A DNA stretch of 64,000 nucleotides from Iodobacter fluviatilis (GCF_004194535.1 NZ_CP025781.1:2914001-2978000); one strand, 5' to 3'; positions 17,166 through 26,262 are shown, counted from the stretch's first letter. Made by a program: numbers and translations. The notes: generated by a model from the sequence alone, not told the origin.

Positions 17166-18526
17166 TGATCAAAGCCAGTGTGCTTAGCTGTTTGCTGCTG
17201 AGTAATAGCTATGCAGCAGAAATTGAAGGCTTATCTGCTATTGGCGTAGGCGGTATTCCTATGGCTAAGCAGGAGGCGATTCAAGATGCTTTGATGCAGG
17301 CTTCTTTGTGGAATGGGGCAAAAGTAGAAGCCAGTAGTTTGGTTGAGGAAGGCCGAGTCAGCGAGCTGCAGCGGGTCGTGCCGGTGCAAGAGCTAAGCCG
17401 GTATAAATTGCTACGTGAATGGCGTGAAGGTAGTTTTTATCATGTACTGATAGAGAGCGACCCTGCACCTGAAGCTACGCAGAGCAAAGTACCTATCGCC
17501 AGCGCAGTTACCGCAACTCCAGCAGAAAGCATGGCCGCAGCCCATGCTTTATCGCCGCCAGCCCCGCCGCGTTATCCGCAATGCCCACAGGCAGATTTTG
17601 CCTACAGAAAAAAACTATTATTGGCGCATTTCCAGCTACAAAATCCAGCGGATGCAAATGATATTGTGCATTTTCAAGATGGCTTGCAGCAAGAGCTGAG
17701 CCGGCTGTTGGCAGCTTCTGATCATTACCTGCCTCTGCGCACGGTCAATGAAGCGGCTTTTAATTTGCAGCCAGGTTTTTATGACCCCATATTGCAACCT
17801 GAGCGAGTGAGAGAGCTAGCCCGCCGCTATGGCACTCAGTTTGTAGTGGGGGGCGTTGTGCGGGATATTGGCCCTTATGGCGAGCGCTATAGCTTTGCTT
17901 GGGGGAATGATATAAAAAACGGCGAGCGCAGGATTAGTCCTAGCATTCCTATGCTGCAGCTTTCTAGTAGCTTGCCAAGCATCGCTCCTCTTGGGCTGAA
18001 AGTAAAGCCTTCATCTCGACGGTTTGAGGCTGATCTATATGTGTTTGATGGTGCCAGTGGTGCCTTATTAAAACAGCAGCGCTTTACGGATTCGGTCACA
18101 GGCGAGGTGATGCAAGGCAGCGATTATGTGTTTGGATCACGGCGTTTTTATGACACTGATTTTGGCCAGATGGTTGAGCAGCAATTGGGCAAAATTGTGG
18201 CAGGTGTGGATGATGCTTTAGCCTGCCAAGCGTTTGCCGCCAGAATTAGCCGAGTCGAAAAAAACCGCGTCTTTCTTGATGCAGGTAGCACGGCTAGATT
18301 GGCTAAGGGTGATAAATTACAGTTGTTCCGCGTAAAAAGCACCAATCAAGTGGTGGCAGCGGTAAATGGGGATAGCAGTATGTCCTTAGGTATGCCAGAA
18401 GAATTGGTCAGCGCGGTGACCATTACCCAAGTACAGCCTTTGTTTGCTATTGCAGTTTTAGAAAACGGCAGCATCACCCCAGAGGTGGGAGATTATGTGC
18501 GTTTTAGTATGAAGGAATCCCGATGA
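17165..18526 (+). CDS. flgT: FlgT-like flagellar assembly protein (H-ring component family)
   Basis: A 453-residue protein with a short signal peptide (cleavage near SYA-AEIEG). It has an N-terminal FlgT_N-like part (AIGVGGIPMAKQEAIQDALMQAS), a Pro/Ala linker around residues 95-140, and a middle domain with RRYGTQFVVGGVVRDIG. The C-terminal beta domain (RVEKNRVFLDAGSTARLAKGDKLQLFRV..VGDYVRFSM) resembles FlgT_C. FlgT in Vibrio supports the H and T rings around the basal body. It starts one base before the flgP stop ends (GTG start) and overlaps the next ATG by four bases, so the three genes form a tight operon. No other flagellar gene is nearby. Homology is judged by eye, so FlgT-like is safer than a firm name. 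Confidence 0.68.
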   Translation: MIKASVLSCLLLSNSYAAEIEGLSAIGVGGIPMAKQEAIQDALMQASLWNGAKVEASSLVEEGRVSELQRVVPVQELSRYKLLREWREGSFYHVLIESDPAPEATQSKVPIASAVTATPAESMAAAHALSPPAPPRYPQCPQADFAYRKKLLLAHFQLQNPADANDIVHFQDGLQQELSRLLAASDHYLPLRTVNEAAFNLQPGFYDPILQPERVRELARRYGTQFVVGGVVRDIGPYGERYSFAWGNDIKNGERRISPSIPMLQLSSSLPSIAPLGLKVKPSSRRFEADLYVFDGASGALLKQQRFTDSVTGEVMQGSDYVFGSRRFYDTDFGQMVEQQLGKIVAGVDDALACQAFAARISRVEKNRVFLDAGSTARLAKGDKLQLFRVKSTNQVVAAVNGDSSMSLGMPEELVSAVTITQVQPLFAIAVLENGSITPEVGDYVRFSMKESR

Positions 18527-18846
18527 AGATCCTTAGGCTAACAATTGTAGCCACTATTTTATTAACGATGACAGCTGTAGAGGCCTCCCCTTATCGCTTT
18601 GGCCGCAATGGCCGCCGCGTATCAGCGCATCCCGCCCCTGCTAAGGTTGTTCATTCTACCGTCAGCAGTAAGTCAGGGCCAACCGTGCAGGCTAGGCCAC
18701 AGCCGCACGTTGAAACCTTACCTGCCACGGTTCTGACACGCTCGTCAGCAGCGCCTATAACGAGTAGTGGCATGACGTACTCCGAGCCTAAATTAAGCAC
18801 AGCACAAGAAAATGAGCTGCGCTGGCGTCTATATAGCTATCCTTAA
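18523..18846 (+). CDS. Small secreted protein of unknown function in the flgPT operon (107 aa)
   Basis: The ATGA overlap with the flgT-like gene shows translational coupling. The 107-residue product has a signal peptide (MKILRLTIVATILLTMTAVEA) and then a low-complexity Pro/Ser/Ala/Arg-rich, basic, probably disordered mature part ending LRWRLYSYP. I do not recognise it. In Vibrio a third gene, flgO, accompanies flgP, but this sequence is too short and too disordered to be FlgO. Its position suggests a role in the same envelope structure; that is inference. Confidence 0.6.
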   Translation: MKILRLTIVATILLTMTAVEASPYRFGRNGRRVSAHPAPAKVVHSTVSSKSGPTVQARPQPHVETLPATVLTRSSAAPITSSGMTYSEPKLSTAQENELRWRLYSYP

Positions 18847-19489
18847 TCCGCTTTAAATACGGGCCTTTAGATAGATTTTGTTTGCAGGGTGTTTTGTACA
18901 CCTTTGCAAGCATTGCCCCGAATTTTTCTCAGCCACTTCTGCTGTTCTCGCTATTTTACTAGCACTATTGTCATCTAGCAGTCTGTCGGACTTAAGACTG
19001 ATCTACTACGGAAAAGCCGGATTTGGCCATATTTCACGCATTTTCTCGTTGAATAGCCAGCTATTCGCCTCAAAAACCCGCGAAATCTGTCTCAAACCGG
19101 TCTTTCCCTCGCTACGATCGCTTAAGTCCGACAGGCTGCTAGCGGCTAATTCAACTGCTTTCACCTGCTTTTTTTGCTGCACCATCCTCATTTTTGCGAC
19201 TCATAAACAGCTGCAAATCATTGCATGCAATGCTCACCATTGCATGACACGTAGAAACTCCCTTATACGCTCACTTGTAACTTTATCTGTTTTGAAAGAC
19301 TATTGCTGCAATGAGAAAAGATAAGCGTAAGTAATAGTAATAAATTAGCTAAAACGATAGTGCTTGTCGTCATGAATTTCCCCGCCATAAACTGACACCT
19401 CAGCTTTCAGTCTCCGCTTTCGGTTTACTTCTTAGCGGTGATTTAGTTTCTGTAAGCGAGTGCTTTAACTTTTTAATAAAGGAAACATC
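18847..19489. other. 643-bp intergenic region upstream of the amine permease
   Basis: Apart from the 164-bp palindromic element at 18977-19140, this region contains no recognisable gene. The part after 19200 is AT-rich and ends in AATAAAGGAAACATC just before the permease ATG, so the permease promoter and RBS lie here. No specific regulator site is identified. Confidence 0.5.
18977..19140 (+). mobile_element. 164-bp palindromic MITE-like element, copy A
   Basis: Begins AGCAGTCTGTCGGACTTAAG and ends with the inverted equivalent CTTAAGTCCGACAGGCTGCT. The element continues as an imperfect palindrome along its whole length, and the axis GAATAGC-CA-GCTATTC (19051-19066) falls exactly at its centre. 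Copy B (27820-27983) is identical except for one base; copy C (57292-57455) is inverted and more diverged. It carries no ORF of its own. CT and AG flank it, giving TA on both sides at the palindrome edge, compatible with TA target duplication of the IS630/mariner kind. Confidence 0.85.
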
Positions 19490-20875
19490 ATGGCAGAGCA
19501 AGTTAAACGGGAGTTAAAGCGCTCGCTGAAAACCATCCACCTGTGGGGCATTGCGGTGGGTTTGGTGATTTCTGGTGAGTATTTTGGCTGGAGTTATGGC
19601 TGGGATAAAGCGGGCACGCTGGGTTTTATGATTACTTGCCTAGTCATCGCGGCCATGTATACCACTTTTATTTTTAGCTATACCGAGTTAACCACCTCGA
19701 TTCCCCATGCTGGCGGGCCGTTTGCTTATGCCCGCCGTGCATTTGGCCCCACAGGGGGCTATATCGCCGGCATGGCCACGCTGATTGAGTTTGTGTTTGC
19801 CCCGCCCGCTATTGCGTTGGCCATTGGCGCTTATTTAGGCGTGCAGTTCCCTGGCTTAGACCCGAAACACGCGGCTTTGGGCGCTTATATTGTGTTTATG
19901 TTTGTGAATGTGATTGGCGTGACCATTGCGGCAACCTTTGAGCTCTGCGTAACCATTTTGGCGATTTTAGAGTTGATGGTGTTTATGGGCGTGGTGGCAC
20001 CAGGCTTTGCGTGGAGCAATTTTATGGCCCACGGCTGGTCGGGGGCTGATCAGTTTAGCAGCGCATCAATTAGCGGCATGTTTGCGGCGATTCCTTTTGC
20101 CATCTGGTTCTTTTTAGCGATTGAAGGCGCTGCAATGGCGGCAGAAGAAGCAGAAGACCCGCGTAAAACCATTCCCCGTGCCTATATCAGCGGCATTTTA
20201 ACTTTAGTAGTGCTGGCCATTGGTGTGATGGTGTTTGCGGGCGGAGTGGGGGATTGGCGTCAGTTGGCTAATATTAACGAGCCTTTGCCCAAAGCGATGC
20301 AAATGGTGGTGGGGGTCGATTCGGGCTGGCTGCATATGCTGGTGTGGATTGGGCTGTTTGGGCTGATTGCCTCTTTTCACGGCATCATCATGGGCTATTC
20401 AAGGCAGATTTATGCGCTGGGGCGGGCGGGTTATTTACCGAGTGTGCTAGCAAAAGTGAATCAGCGCTTTCAAACCCCGCACTGGGCGATTCTGGCGGGT
20501 GGCGTGGTTGGGGTGGCGGCCATTTATGCGGATTCGGTGGTGCAGCTTCAAGGCATGACGCTCACTGCCGCGATTATCACGATGTCGGTGTTTGGTGCGA
20601 TCGTGATGTACATCATCTCCATGGGCGCATTGTTTAAATTACGCCGTAGCGAGCCTCATTTAGATCGCCCTTATAGCGTGCCTTTTTATCCGATTTTTCC
20701 TTGTGTGGCGCTGATTTTAGCTTTGGTTGCTTTAGTTGCAATGATTTATTTTAACCAGACCATTTTCGCCATCTTTATTGGTTTTATGGTTGGTGGCTAT
20801 GTTTATTTCCTAGCCACCAGCAAGGCAAGAGACGAAGCACCGCATGATGAAATGTTGGTGATGGTAGGGGAGTAG
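19490..20875 (+). CDS. Amino acid/amine permease, ethanolamine permease type
   Basis: A 461-residue APC-superfamily transporter with about twelve membrane helices. The N-terminal HLWGIAVGLVISGEYFGWSYGWDKAGTLG and the PHAGGPFAYARRAFGPTGGYIAGMATLIEFVFAPPAIALAIGAYLG block match what I know of the Eat/ethanolamine permease subfamily, which in pseudomonads sits beside eutBC. Here eutBC are absent. Instead the following genes encode a glutamine-synthetase-like ligase, two dehydrogenases and a hydrolase. It probably imports the amine substrate (ethanolamine or similar) by proton symport. It is the first gene of the cluster. Confidence 0.85.
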   Translation: MAEQVKRELKRSLKTIHLWGIAVGLVISGEYFGWSYGWDKAGTLGFMITCLVIAAMYTTFIFSYTELTTSIPHAGGPFAYARRAFGPTGGYIAGMATLIEFVFAPPAIALAIGAYLGVQFPGLDPKHAALGAYIVFMFVNVIGVTIAATFELCVTILAILELMVFMGVVAPGFAWSNFMAHGWSGADQFSSASISGMFAAIPFAIWFFLAIEGAAMAAEEAEDPRKTIPRAYISGILTLVVLAIGVMVFAGGVGDWRQLANINEPLPKAMQMVVGVDSGWLHMLVWIGLFGLIASFHGIIMGYSRQIYALGRAGYLPSVLAKVNQRFQTPHWAILAGGVVGVAAIYADSVVQLQGMTLTAAIITMSVFGAIVMYIISMGALFKLRRSEPHLDRPYSVPFYPIFPCVALILALVALVAMIYFNQTIFAIFIGFMVGGYVYFLATSKARDEAPHDEMLVMVGE

Positions 20876-20884
20876 ATCGATGTA

Positions 20885-20910
20885 GCGTGGGCACGTTTTT
20901 GTGCCCACGC
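20885..20910. repeat. Perfect hairpin between permease and GS-like gene
   Basis: GCGTGGGCAC (20885-20894) and GTGCCCACGC (20901-20910) pair perfectly around GTTTTT. This resembles a widespread GTGGGCACG..CGTGCCCAC intergenic repeat. Located between two co-directional genes, it could stabilise the upstream mRNA end or lower downstream expression. Confidence 0.6.
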
Positions 20911-20946
20911 GCACGCTCAATACATTTATCGCATTAGGGGATCACT

Positions 20947-22329
20947 ATGCAAGCTCGTGAAGTGAAAACAATAGAAGATGCAATGGCCGTAGTTCAAGCC
21001 AGCGGGTTGAGCCATATCAAAGTGGGGATGTCTGATATCGACGGCGTGATGAGGGGGAAATACATATCGAAAGAAAAGTTTTTTTCCATGCTTAAAGGCG
21101 GGCTTTGTTTTTGTAATGTGGTGATGGGCTGGGATAGCAATGATCAGCTTTACGACAATGTGGAATACACCGGCTGGCACACCGCTTACCCTGATGCTCA
21201 GGTACATATTATTCCCGAAAGCTGCCGTGAGCTGCCGTTAGAAATGGTCGATGGTGAGCCGATGTTGTTTTTCCTTTGCGAATTCAGCGGCGATGCGGAA
21301 GCGATTTGCCCCCGCCAGCTTTTAAGCCGCATCGTAAAAAAAGCTGCCGATATGGGCTATCTAGCGTATTCGGCGTTGGAGTACGAGTTTTTTGTGTTTA
21401 AAGAAACGCCAGAATCGGTGCGTGCTAAAAATTATCAAAACCTCACCCCTTGGACGCCAGGTTATTTTGGCTACTCTATTTTGCGTAGTACGGTGAATGC
21501 TGATTTTTATCATCAACTGCTCAAGCTGTGTGAAACCATGGATATGGGTATCGAAGGGCTGCACACCGAAACCGGCCCAGGTGTATTAGAAGCCGCTATT
21601 GGCGTGGATGAAGCCAGCCGTGCGGGGGACAAAGCCTTTCTATTTAAAACTTTCTGTAAGGTGCTGGCGCAGCAAAATAATCTGATGGCCACCTTTATGG
21701 CCAAATGGTCGGCCGAGCTACCAGGGCAAAGTGGCCATATTCATTTATCTTTAAATGATATTAAAACCGGCAAGTCTGTTTTTTACGATCCAACTCAGCC
21801 ACACAATATGAGCAAAACTCAGCGGCATTTTTTGGCTGGAGTGCAAAGGCTGTTACCTGAATTTATGGCGATGTTTGGCCAGACGGTGAATAGCTACTCA
21901 CGGTTGGTGCCAGGCTACTGGGCGCCGCTGGATGCCACATGGGGCTTAGAAAACCGTACTACTGCACTGCGCCTGATTCCTGGGTCGGCTAAATCGCAAA
22001 GGGTGGAGGTAAGGATAGGCTCAGCAGACGCCAACCCCTATATTGCCCTTGCCGCAGCGCTTGGCGCTGGTCTCTACGGCATTGAGCATCAGTGGGAGCC
22101 AGAGGAAATGGTGGTTGGTAATGCCTATACGCAAACGTTCCCTGATCGGCTGCATCTGCCCAACACGCTTGGGGATGCCGCAAAACGCCTCAAAACATCA
22201 GAAGCCGCCCAAGCACTCTTTGGCACGCCCTTTGTAAACCACTTTGTTGCTACGCGGGAATGGGAAGAAAGAGAATTCCGTAAACATGTAACAGACTGGG
22301 AATTAAAACGCTATTTTGAAATTATTTGA
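20947..22329 (+). CDS. Glutamine synthetase-like gamma-glutamyl-amine ligase (PuuA/GlnA4 type)
   Basis: A 460-residue member of the GS superfamily. The ATP/metal site motifs are present: SALEYEFFVF, GLHTETGPGVLEAAIG, SGHIHLSL, GLENRTTALRLIPGS and RVEVRIGSADANPYIALAAALGAG. It lacks the adenylylation loop features of housekeeping GlnA and has the IDGVMRGKYISKEKF start shared by gamma-glutamyl-polyamine and gamma-glutamyl-ethanolamide synthetases. The expected reaction is ATP-dependent ligation of glutamate to a primary amine in the cytosol. An AGGGGATC RBS precedes ATG 20947. The ethanolamine-type permease just upstream and the alcohol plus aldehyde dehydrogenases downstream favour an amino-alcohol substrate. 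Confidence 0.85.
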   Translation: MQAREVKTIEDAMAVVQASGLSHIKVGMSDIDGVMRGKYISKEKFFSMLKGGLCFCNVVMGWDSNDQLYDNVEYTGWHTAYPDAQVHIIPESCRELPLEMVDGEPMLFFLCEFSGDAEAICPRQLLSRIVKKAADMGYLAYSALEYEFFVFKETPESVRAKNYQNLTPWTPGYFGYSILRSTVNADFYHQLLKLCETMDMGIEGLHTETGPGVLEAAIGVDEASRAGDKAFLFKTFCKVLAQQNNLMATFMAKWSAELPGQSGHIHLSLNDIKTGKSVFYDPTQPHNMSKTQRHFLAGVQRLLPEFMAMFGQTVNSYSRLVPGYWAPLDATWGLENRTTALRLIPGSAKSQRVEVRIGSADANPYIALAAALGAGLYGIEHQWEPEEMVVGNAYTQTFPDRLHLPNTLGDAAKRLKTSEAAQALFGTPFVNHFVATREWEEREFRKHVTDWELKRYFEII

Positions 22330-22359
22330 TTTTGAAAAAGCTAATGACACAGGTTTGGG

Positions 22360-22780
22360 AATAAAAACCTAACCTTGACCCACAGAGAACACAGAGAACA
22401 CAGAGTTACACGGAGAAAACCAAGAAAAATGGTTCGTTTTCTTTGCATCCTTTGTGTTTCTCATGGTTATTTGCTTATTAAAACCTGAACTACTTAGGCT
22501 CCGTTGACGTTTCATTCAGGCCTTCGTTCCGCCCCAAAAGTGGGCTAAACCCGAAGGGCTGAGCCGGAAAATGGCCATTCACTGCGTTATGCTCCTCGGA
22601 AATAACCCGTTATTGCCTTCGTCACATGCCTTGTGCTTGGCCGTTTTCCGGCTCAGCGCAGTTGTGAATGAAACGTCAACAGACACTAGCAGATAAGGAT
22701 AAATAAAATATGTTTTTCTCCGTGAAACGCCGTGTTCTCTGTGCCCTACGTGGTTCAAAAAGTGGGTTTTTTCATTAAAT
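22360..22780. repeat. Nested inverted-repeat composite between GS-like and aldehyde dehydrogenase genes
   Basis: The outer pair is of the CACAGAG/CTCTGTG type: ACAGAGAACACAGAG..CACGGAGAAAA near 22380-22417 and TTTTTCTCCGTGAAAC..CTCTGTG near 22712-22745. Inside sits a separate palindromic element at 22503-22680 whose ends GTTGACGTTTCATTCA and TGAATGAAACGTCAAC are perfect 16-bp inverted copies. A second inner arm pair, GCTGAGCCGGAAAA(T/C)GGCCA, lies at 22558-22577 and, inverted, 22638-22657. No gene was seen in the gap. Confidence 0.75.
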
Positions 22781-22804
22781 TATTTTCATCCACCCGGAGT
22801 AGCT

Positions 22805-24190
22805 ATGCCTGAACTGATCACGATTAGTCCTATTGATGGTAGTGAAGTGGCGCGGCGTGCTTATGCCGATGAGCACCATATTGCAGCCACTTTGCGCCGT
22901 GCCAAGATTGCCCAGCGGGATTGGCGGCAGGTTTCGCTTGTCGAGCGCATGGCTGTGCTGAGCCGTGCGGTGGATGCTTTTTCCGCCAATAAAGAGGCTA
23001 TTGCCGAGGCGATCAGCCGCCAAATTGGCCGGCCCATTCGCTATTCGCCCAATGAAGTGGTCGGCTTTGATACTCGGGCGCGGCATATGATGGCGATTGC
23101 GCCTGAGGCACTGGCCGATATCCATCCCGCGCCGATTGAGGGTTTTAACCGCTTTATCCGCCGCGAAGCGCTGGGTGTGGTGCTGGTGGTGGCACCATGG
23201 AATTACCCATTACTGACTGCGGTGAACGCGATTATTCCTGCGCTGATGGCGGGCAATACCGTGATCTTAAAACACTCGGCGCAAACCCCGCTGTGTGCCG
23301 AGCAAATCCAAGCAGCCTTTGTAGCGGCAGGCTTGCCTGCTGGCGTGTTCCAGTATTTACACACCGATCACGCCAGTACGCAAAAGCTGATTCAGGCCAA
23401 AGAAATCAAACATGTCTGCTTTACCGGCTCGGTTGCGGGTGGCATTGCTGTAGAGCAGGCTGCAGCAGGGCGCTTTATCGGCGTGGGGTTGGAGCTGGGC
23501 GGCAATGATGCGGCACTGGTACGCAGTGATGCCGATCTGGCTCATGCAGTCGACACACTGGTGGATGGTGCGTTTTTTAACTCTGGGCAAAGCTGCTGCG
23601 GCACTCAGCGCATCTATGTGCACCAGTCTATTTACCAAGAGTTTGTTGACCGTGCTCTGGCGCTGACTGAGCAATATGTTTTGGGAAATCCGCTGGATGC
23701 CGCTACCACTCTGGGCCCCGTGGTGCGTGTGTCTGCCGCCAATGCGGTGCGAGCGGTAGAAGCCGATGCGCTGGCCAAAGGCGCAAGTCAAATCGTTGAT
23801 ACCCGCCGCTTTGCGCTGGACGATGGCAAAGGCGCTTATCTGGCCCCGAGAATCTTTACCGGCGTGAATCATCAGATGCAGCTGATGGCCGACGAATGCT
23901 TTGGGCCTGTAGTTGGCATCATGCCGGTGAAAAACGACGAAGAAGCCATCCGCCTGATGAACGACAGCCCCTACGGCCTGACCTCCGCCGTATTCAGCCG
24001 CGACGAAAACGTGGCACTCAGCCTAGGTGATCAGCTGGAATGCGGCACCTTCTTTATGAACCGCTGTGACTACCTAGACCCAGCGCTGCCTTGGACCGGC
24101 ATTAAACAAACCGGGCGGGGAGCGACTTTATCGGTGCTGGGGTATGACTATCTGACAAGGCCGAAGTCGTTTCATTTGAAGCAGATGTGA
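22805..24190 (+). CDS. NAD(P)-dependent aldehyde dehydrogenase
   Basis: A 461-residue ALDH-superfamily enzyme. It shows VVAPWNYPLLTAVNAIIPALMAGNTVILKHS (cofactor-binding strand and lysine), FTGSVAGG, the general base in LELGGNDAAL, and the catalytic cysteine in NSGQSCCGTQRIYV. ECFGPVVGIMPV and YGLTSAVFS are also typical. It oxidises an aldehyde to a carboxylate with NAD(P)+. Within this cluster the likely substrate is a gamma-glutamyl aldehyde made by the neighbouring alcohol dehydrogenase; that assignment is inference. A CCGGAG RBS precedes ATG 22805, and repeat-rich gaps separate it from the genes on both sides. Confidence 0.92.
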   Translation: MPELITISPIDGSEVARRAYADEHHIAATLRRAKIAQRDWRQVSLVERMAVLSRAVDAFSANKEAIAEAISRQIGRPIRYSPNEVVGFDTRARHMMAIAPEALADIHPAPIEGFNRFIRREALGVVLVVAPWNYPLLTAVNAIIPALMAGNTVILKHSAQTPLCAEQIQAAFVAAGLPAGVFQYLHTDHASTQKLIQAKEIKHVCFTGSVAGGIAVEQAAAGRFIGVGLELGGNDAALVRSDADLAHAVDTLVDGAFFNSGQSCCGTQRIYVHQSIYQEFVDRALALTEQYVLGNPLDAATTLGPVVRVSAANAVRAVEADALAKGASQIVDTRRFALDDGKGAYLAPRIFTGVNHQMQLMADECFGPVVGIMPVKNDEEAIRLMNDSPYGLTSAVFSRDENVALSLGDQLECGTFFMNRCDYLDPALPWTGIKQTGRGATLSVLGYDYLTRPKSFHLKQM

Positions 24191-24353
24191 TATCTGACGG
24201 TATTGAGTAAACCCAAATCCTGAACCACGGAGGAAACAGAGAACATGGAGTTTCACGGAGGAAAACCATTTCGAATTGAGTTTATGTTTCGAGTTTAAGA
24301 CTCGTAGCTTGAGCTAATGTGTTTGATCTCTGGCTTTAGGTGGCTATAAACCT

Positions 24354-24395
24354 GCGTAATCCAACACTTAAGCGCAAAAAAATGTTGGATTACGC
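24354..24395. repeat. 13-bp hairpin repeat
   Basis: GCGTAATCCAACA (24354-24366) pairs perfectly with TGTTGGATTACGC (24383-24395) around 16 bases. This type of sequence is common as a dispersed intergenic repeat in proteobacteria. It lies in the 24191-24708 gap, which also contains half of a CACGGAG-type repeat (24208-24270) and copy R2. Confidence 0.6.
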
Positions 24396-24461
24396 GATAA
24401 AGCTGCTAACCCAACCTACGCAAACTAAAGCAATAAGTTGATGGTTGATATGGGGCTTAAG

Positions 24462-24690
24462 TTCCCCTGAGACCAGCCGAGCGAGGAATAAACGGGGCGG
24501 GGCTTTCGTCAATTCGTGTTTGAGCGAAGCGAGTTGAATTGACGCCGACTCGTTTATCCGCAGCGAGGGAACCCCGCGAAGCGGGGCGCAGATGCCGGGG
24601 TGGCCTTCTTTGGCTTCGTTTCTTGGCCACACAAGAAAGGAAGGTCCAGCGGGACGCCCGCACCAAAATCAACGTGCCGAAGGCACTATT
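24462..24690 (-). repeat. Intergenic repeat R2 (GTGCCTTCGGCAC family)
   Basis: The inverted orientation of the family. The end mark GTGCCGAAGGCAC is at 24674-24686, preceded by AAAATCAAC, and the internal GGCCTTCTTTGGCTTCGTTT and GCGAGGAATAAACGGG blocks are present. Short ORFs across it are artefacts of the repeat. It lies directly before the iron alcohol dehydrogenase gene. Confidence 0.75.
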
Positions 24691-24708
24691 CCTCAACAGG
24701 ATACTTAA

Positions 24709-25878
24709 ATGAATCTCGACCGTTACACCGTAAATTGGAATTACCCCACCAATGTGAAATGTGGCGTGGGGCGGGTGAAAGATCTGCCGCAGCTGGCGCG
24801 ATCTTTAGGCATTAAAAAACCGCTACTGATTACCGATCCGGGCTTGGCCACCTTATCGCCCGTACTTAGCACGCTGACCTTGCTGGATGGGGCTGATTTG
24901 CACGCAGGCCTGTTTCACCAAATTAAGGGCAATCCAACCGGGCAGAATGTTGCCGATGGGGTGGCAGCCTATCGGGAGGGCGGCTTTGATGGCGTGATTG
25001 CGCTCGGGGGCGGATCGGCCTTGGACGCGGCCAAAGCGGTGGCGATGATGGTTGGGCAGAGCGGGCCGCTTTGGGATTATGTGGATGAAGGCGACAACTG
25101 GCTGAGGATTAAAACCGAAGGCATGGCGCCGCTGGTGGCGATTCCTACCACGGCAGGCACAGGCTCTGAAGTGGGCCGGGCTTCAGTGATTACCGATGAA
25201 ATAGAGCACGCTAAAAAGATTATTTTTCACCCGCGTATGCTGCCTGCGATTGTGATTTTAGACCCCGTGCTTAGCACCGGCCTGCCCGCTAAGCTGACCG
25301 CTGCGACGGGAATGGATGCACTCAGCCATAGCCTTGAAGCCTATTGCTCGCCGTTTTATCACCCTATGGCCAGCGGTATTGCTCTGGAAGGCATGCAACT
25401 GGTACGCGAATGGCTGCCGCGTGCTGTCGCCGATGGCACAGATCTTGAGGCACGGATGCAAATGCTGGTGGCCTCCAGCATGGGCGCAACTGCGTTTCAG
25501 CGCGGGCTTGGCGCGATGCACGCGCTGGCGCATCCACTGGGTGCGCGTTTCGATGCGCATCACGGCATGCTCAATGCCATTCTGATGCCCTATGTTTTAA
25601 AAGCCAATCAGAGCGCTATCAACGAGCGCATCACCGCCGCTGCCCGCTATTTGGGCCTGCCCAATCCTTCTTTTGCAGCATTCTTAGACTGGGTGCTGCG
25701 CCTCAGAGAATAAGTCGGCATTCCGCATACGCTCAAAAGCATAGGCATAAACGAATCCTGTCTGGAAACCATCGGTGAGGCAGCCGTGGCCGACGGCGCT
25801 CATGGCACTAACCCGATTCCGTTTACAGCGCAGCAATATCGCGGCATTTGCGTGGCGGCTTTGGATGGCTTGTTGTAG
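24709..25878 (+). pseudogene. Iron-containing alcohol dehydrogenase with an in-frame stop codon
   Basis: The frame codes for a group III (Fe-dependent) alcohol dehydrogenase: CGVGRVKDLPQLARSLG at the start, the nucleotide-binding ALGGGSALDAAK, IPTTAGTGSEVGRASVI, and metal-binding GMDALSHSLEAY (about 203-214) and HALAHPLGARFDAHHG (about 271-286). After residue 334 a TAA (25711-25713) interrupts LRLRE-stop-VGIPHTL. The same frame continues for 54 residues in family style to a TAG at 25876-25878, giving the usual total of about 389. One base substitution (GAA or CAA to TAA) explains this; no indel is needed. The truncated product lacks part of the C-terminal helical domain and is probably inactive. 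A role oxidising a gamma-glutamyl amino alcohol is inferred from its neighbours. Confidence 0.85.
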
Positions 25879-25897
25879 AAGTTTGGGGCGTTGCCAA

Positions 25898-26262
25898 ACC
25901 CAAATCTTGAACCACGGAGGCCAAAGAGAGCACGGAGTTTCGCGGAGAAAAACAAGGCTTGAATTGAGTTGTTATAAAGGTTTTAAGTATTTTAAAACTC
26001 CGCAATTAGGATTCATATCGCAGCTATTGGAAGGGGGCTTAAATCTCCCCTTGAAGCACGCCGAAGCGAGGAACAAGCGGGCGGGGTTTCTTTGATGCCT
26101 GTTTGAGCGAAGCGAGTTCCGCAGCCGCCGCTCGATTGTCCGCAGATGAGGGGCCTTCGTGTTTTTGATGTTGCGGCTTTGGTTCTTTTCTTGGCCGTTC
26201 AAGAAAAGAACGCCCCTACGGTGGCTACCGTTCCAAAATCAACGTGCCGAAGGCACTAAAAA
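25898..26262 (-). repeat. Composite intergenic repeat R3 (GTGCCTTCGGCAC family)
   Basis: A CACGGAG-type half repeat (25898-25955) is followed by a tail (GCTTGAATTGAGTTG, TTTTAAGTATTTTAAAAC) that matches the tail of R1 in inverse order. The main body ends with GTGCCGAAGGCAC at 26244-26256. R1 and R3 therefore share the same module order in opposite orientation. No gene lies in this gap between the alcohol dehydrogenase and the M81 hydrolase. Confidence 0.75.

Noticed and set aside
19490-22329. Putrescine (Puu) utilisation locus
   Set aside because: No PuuB-type oxidase, PuuD-type hydrolase or PuuR was seen, the permease is closer to the ethanolamine type, and an alcohol dehydrogenase is present instead.
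24457-24696. Small hypothetical proteins in the GTGCCTTCGGCAC elements (also at 8135, 43488, 43645, 52313)
   Set aside because: Their peptides (FFGFVSWPHKKGR and similar) follow the repeat copies in whichever frame is open and in both orientations, as expected of translated repeats.
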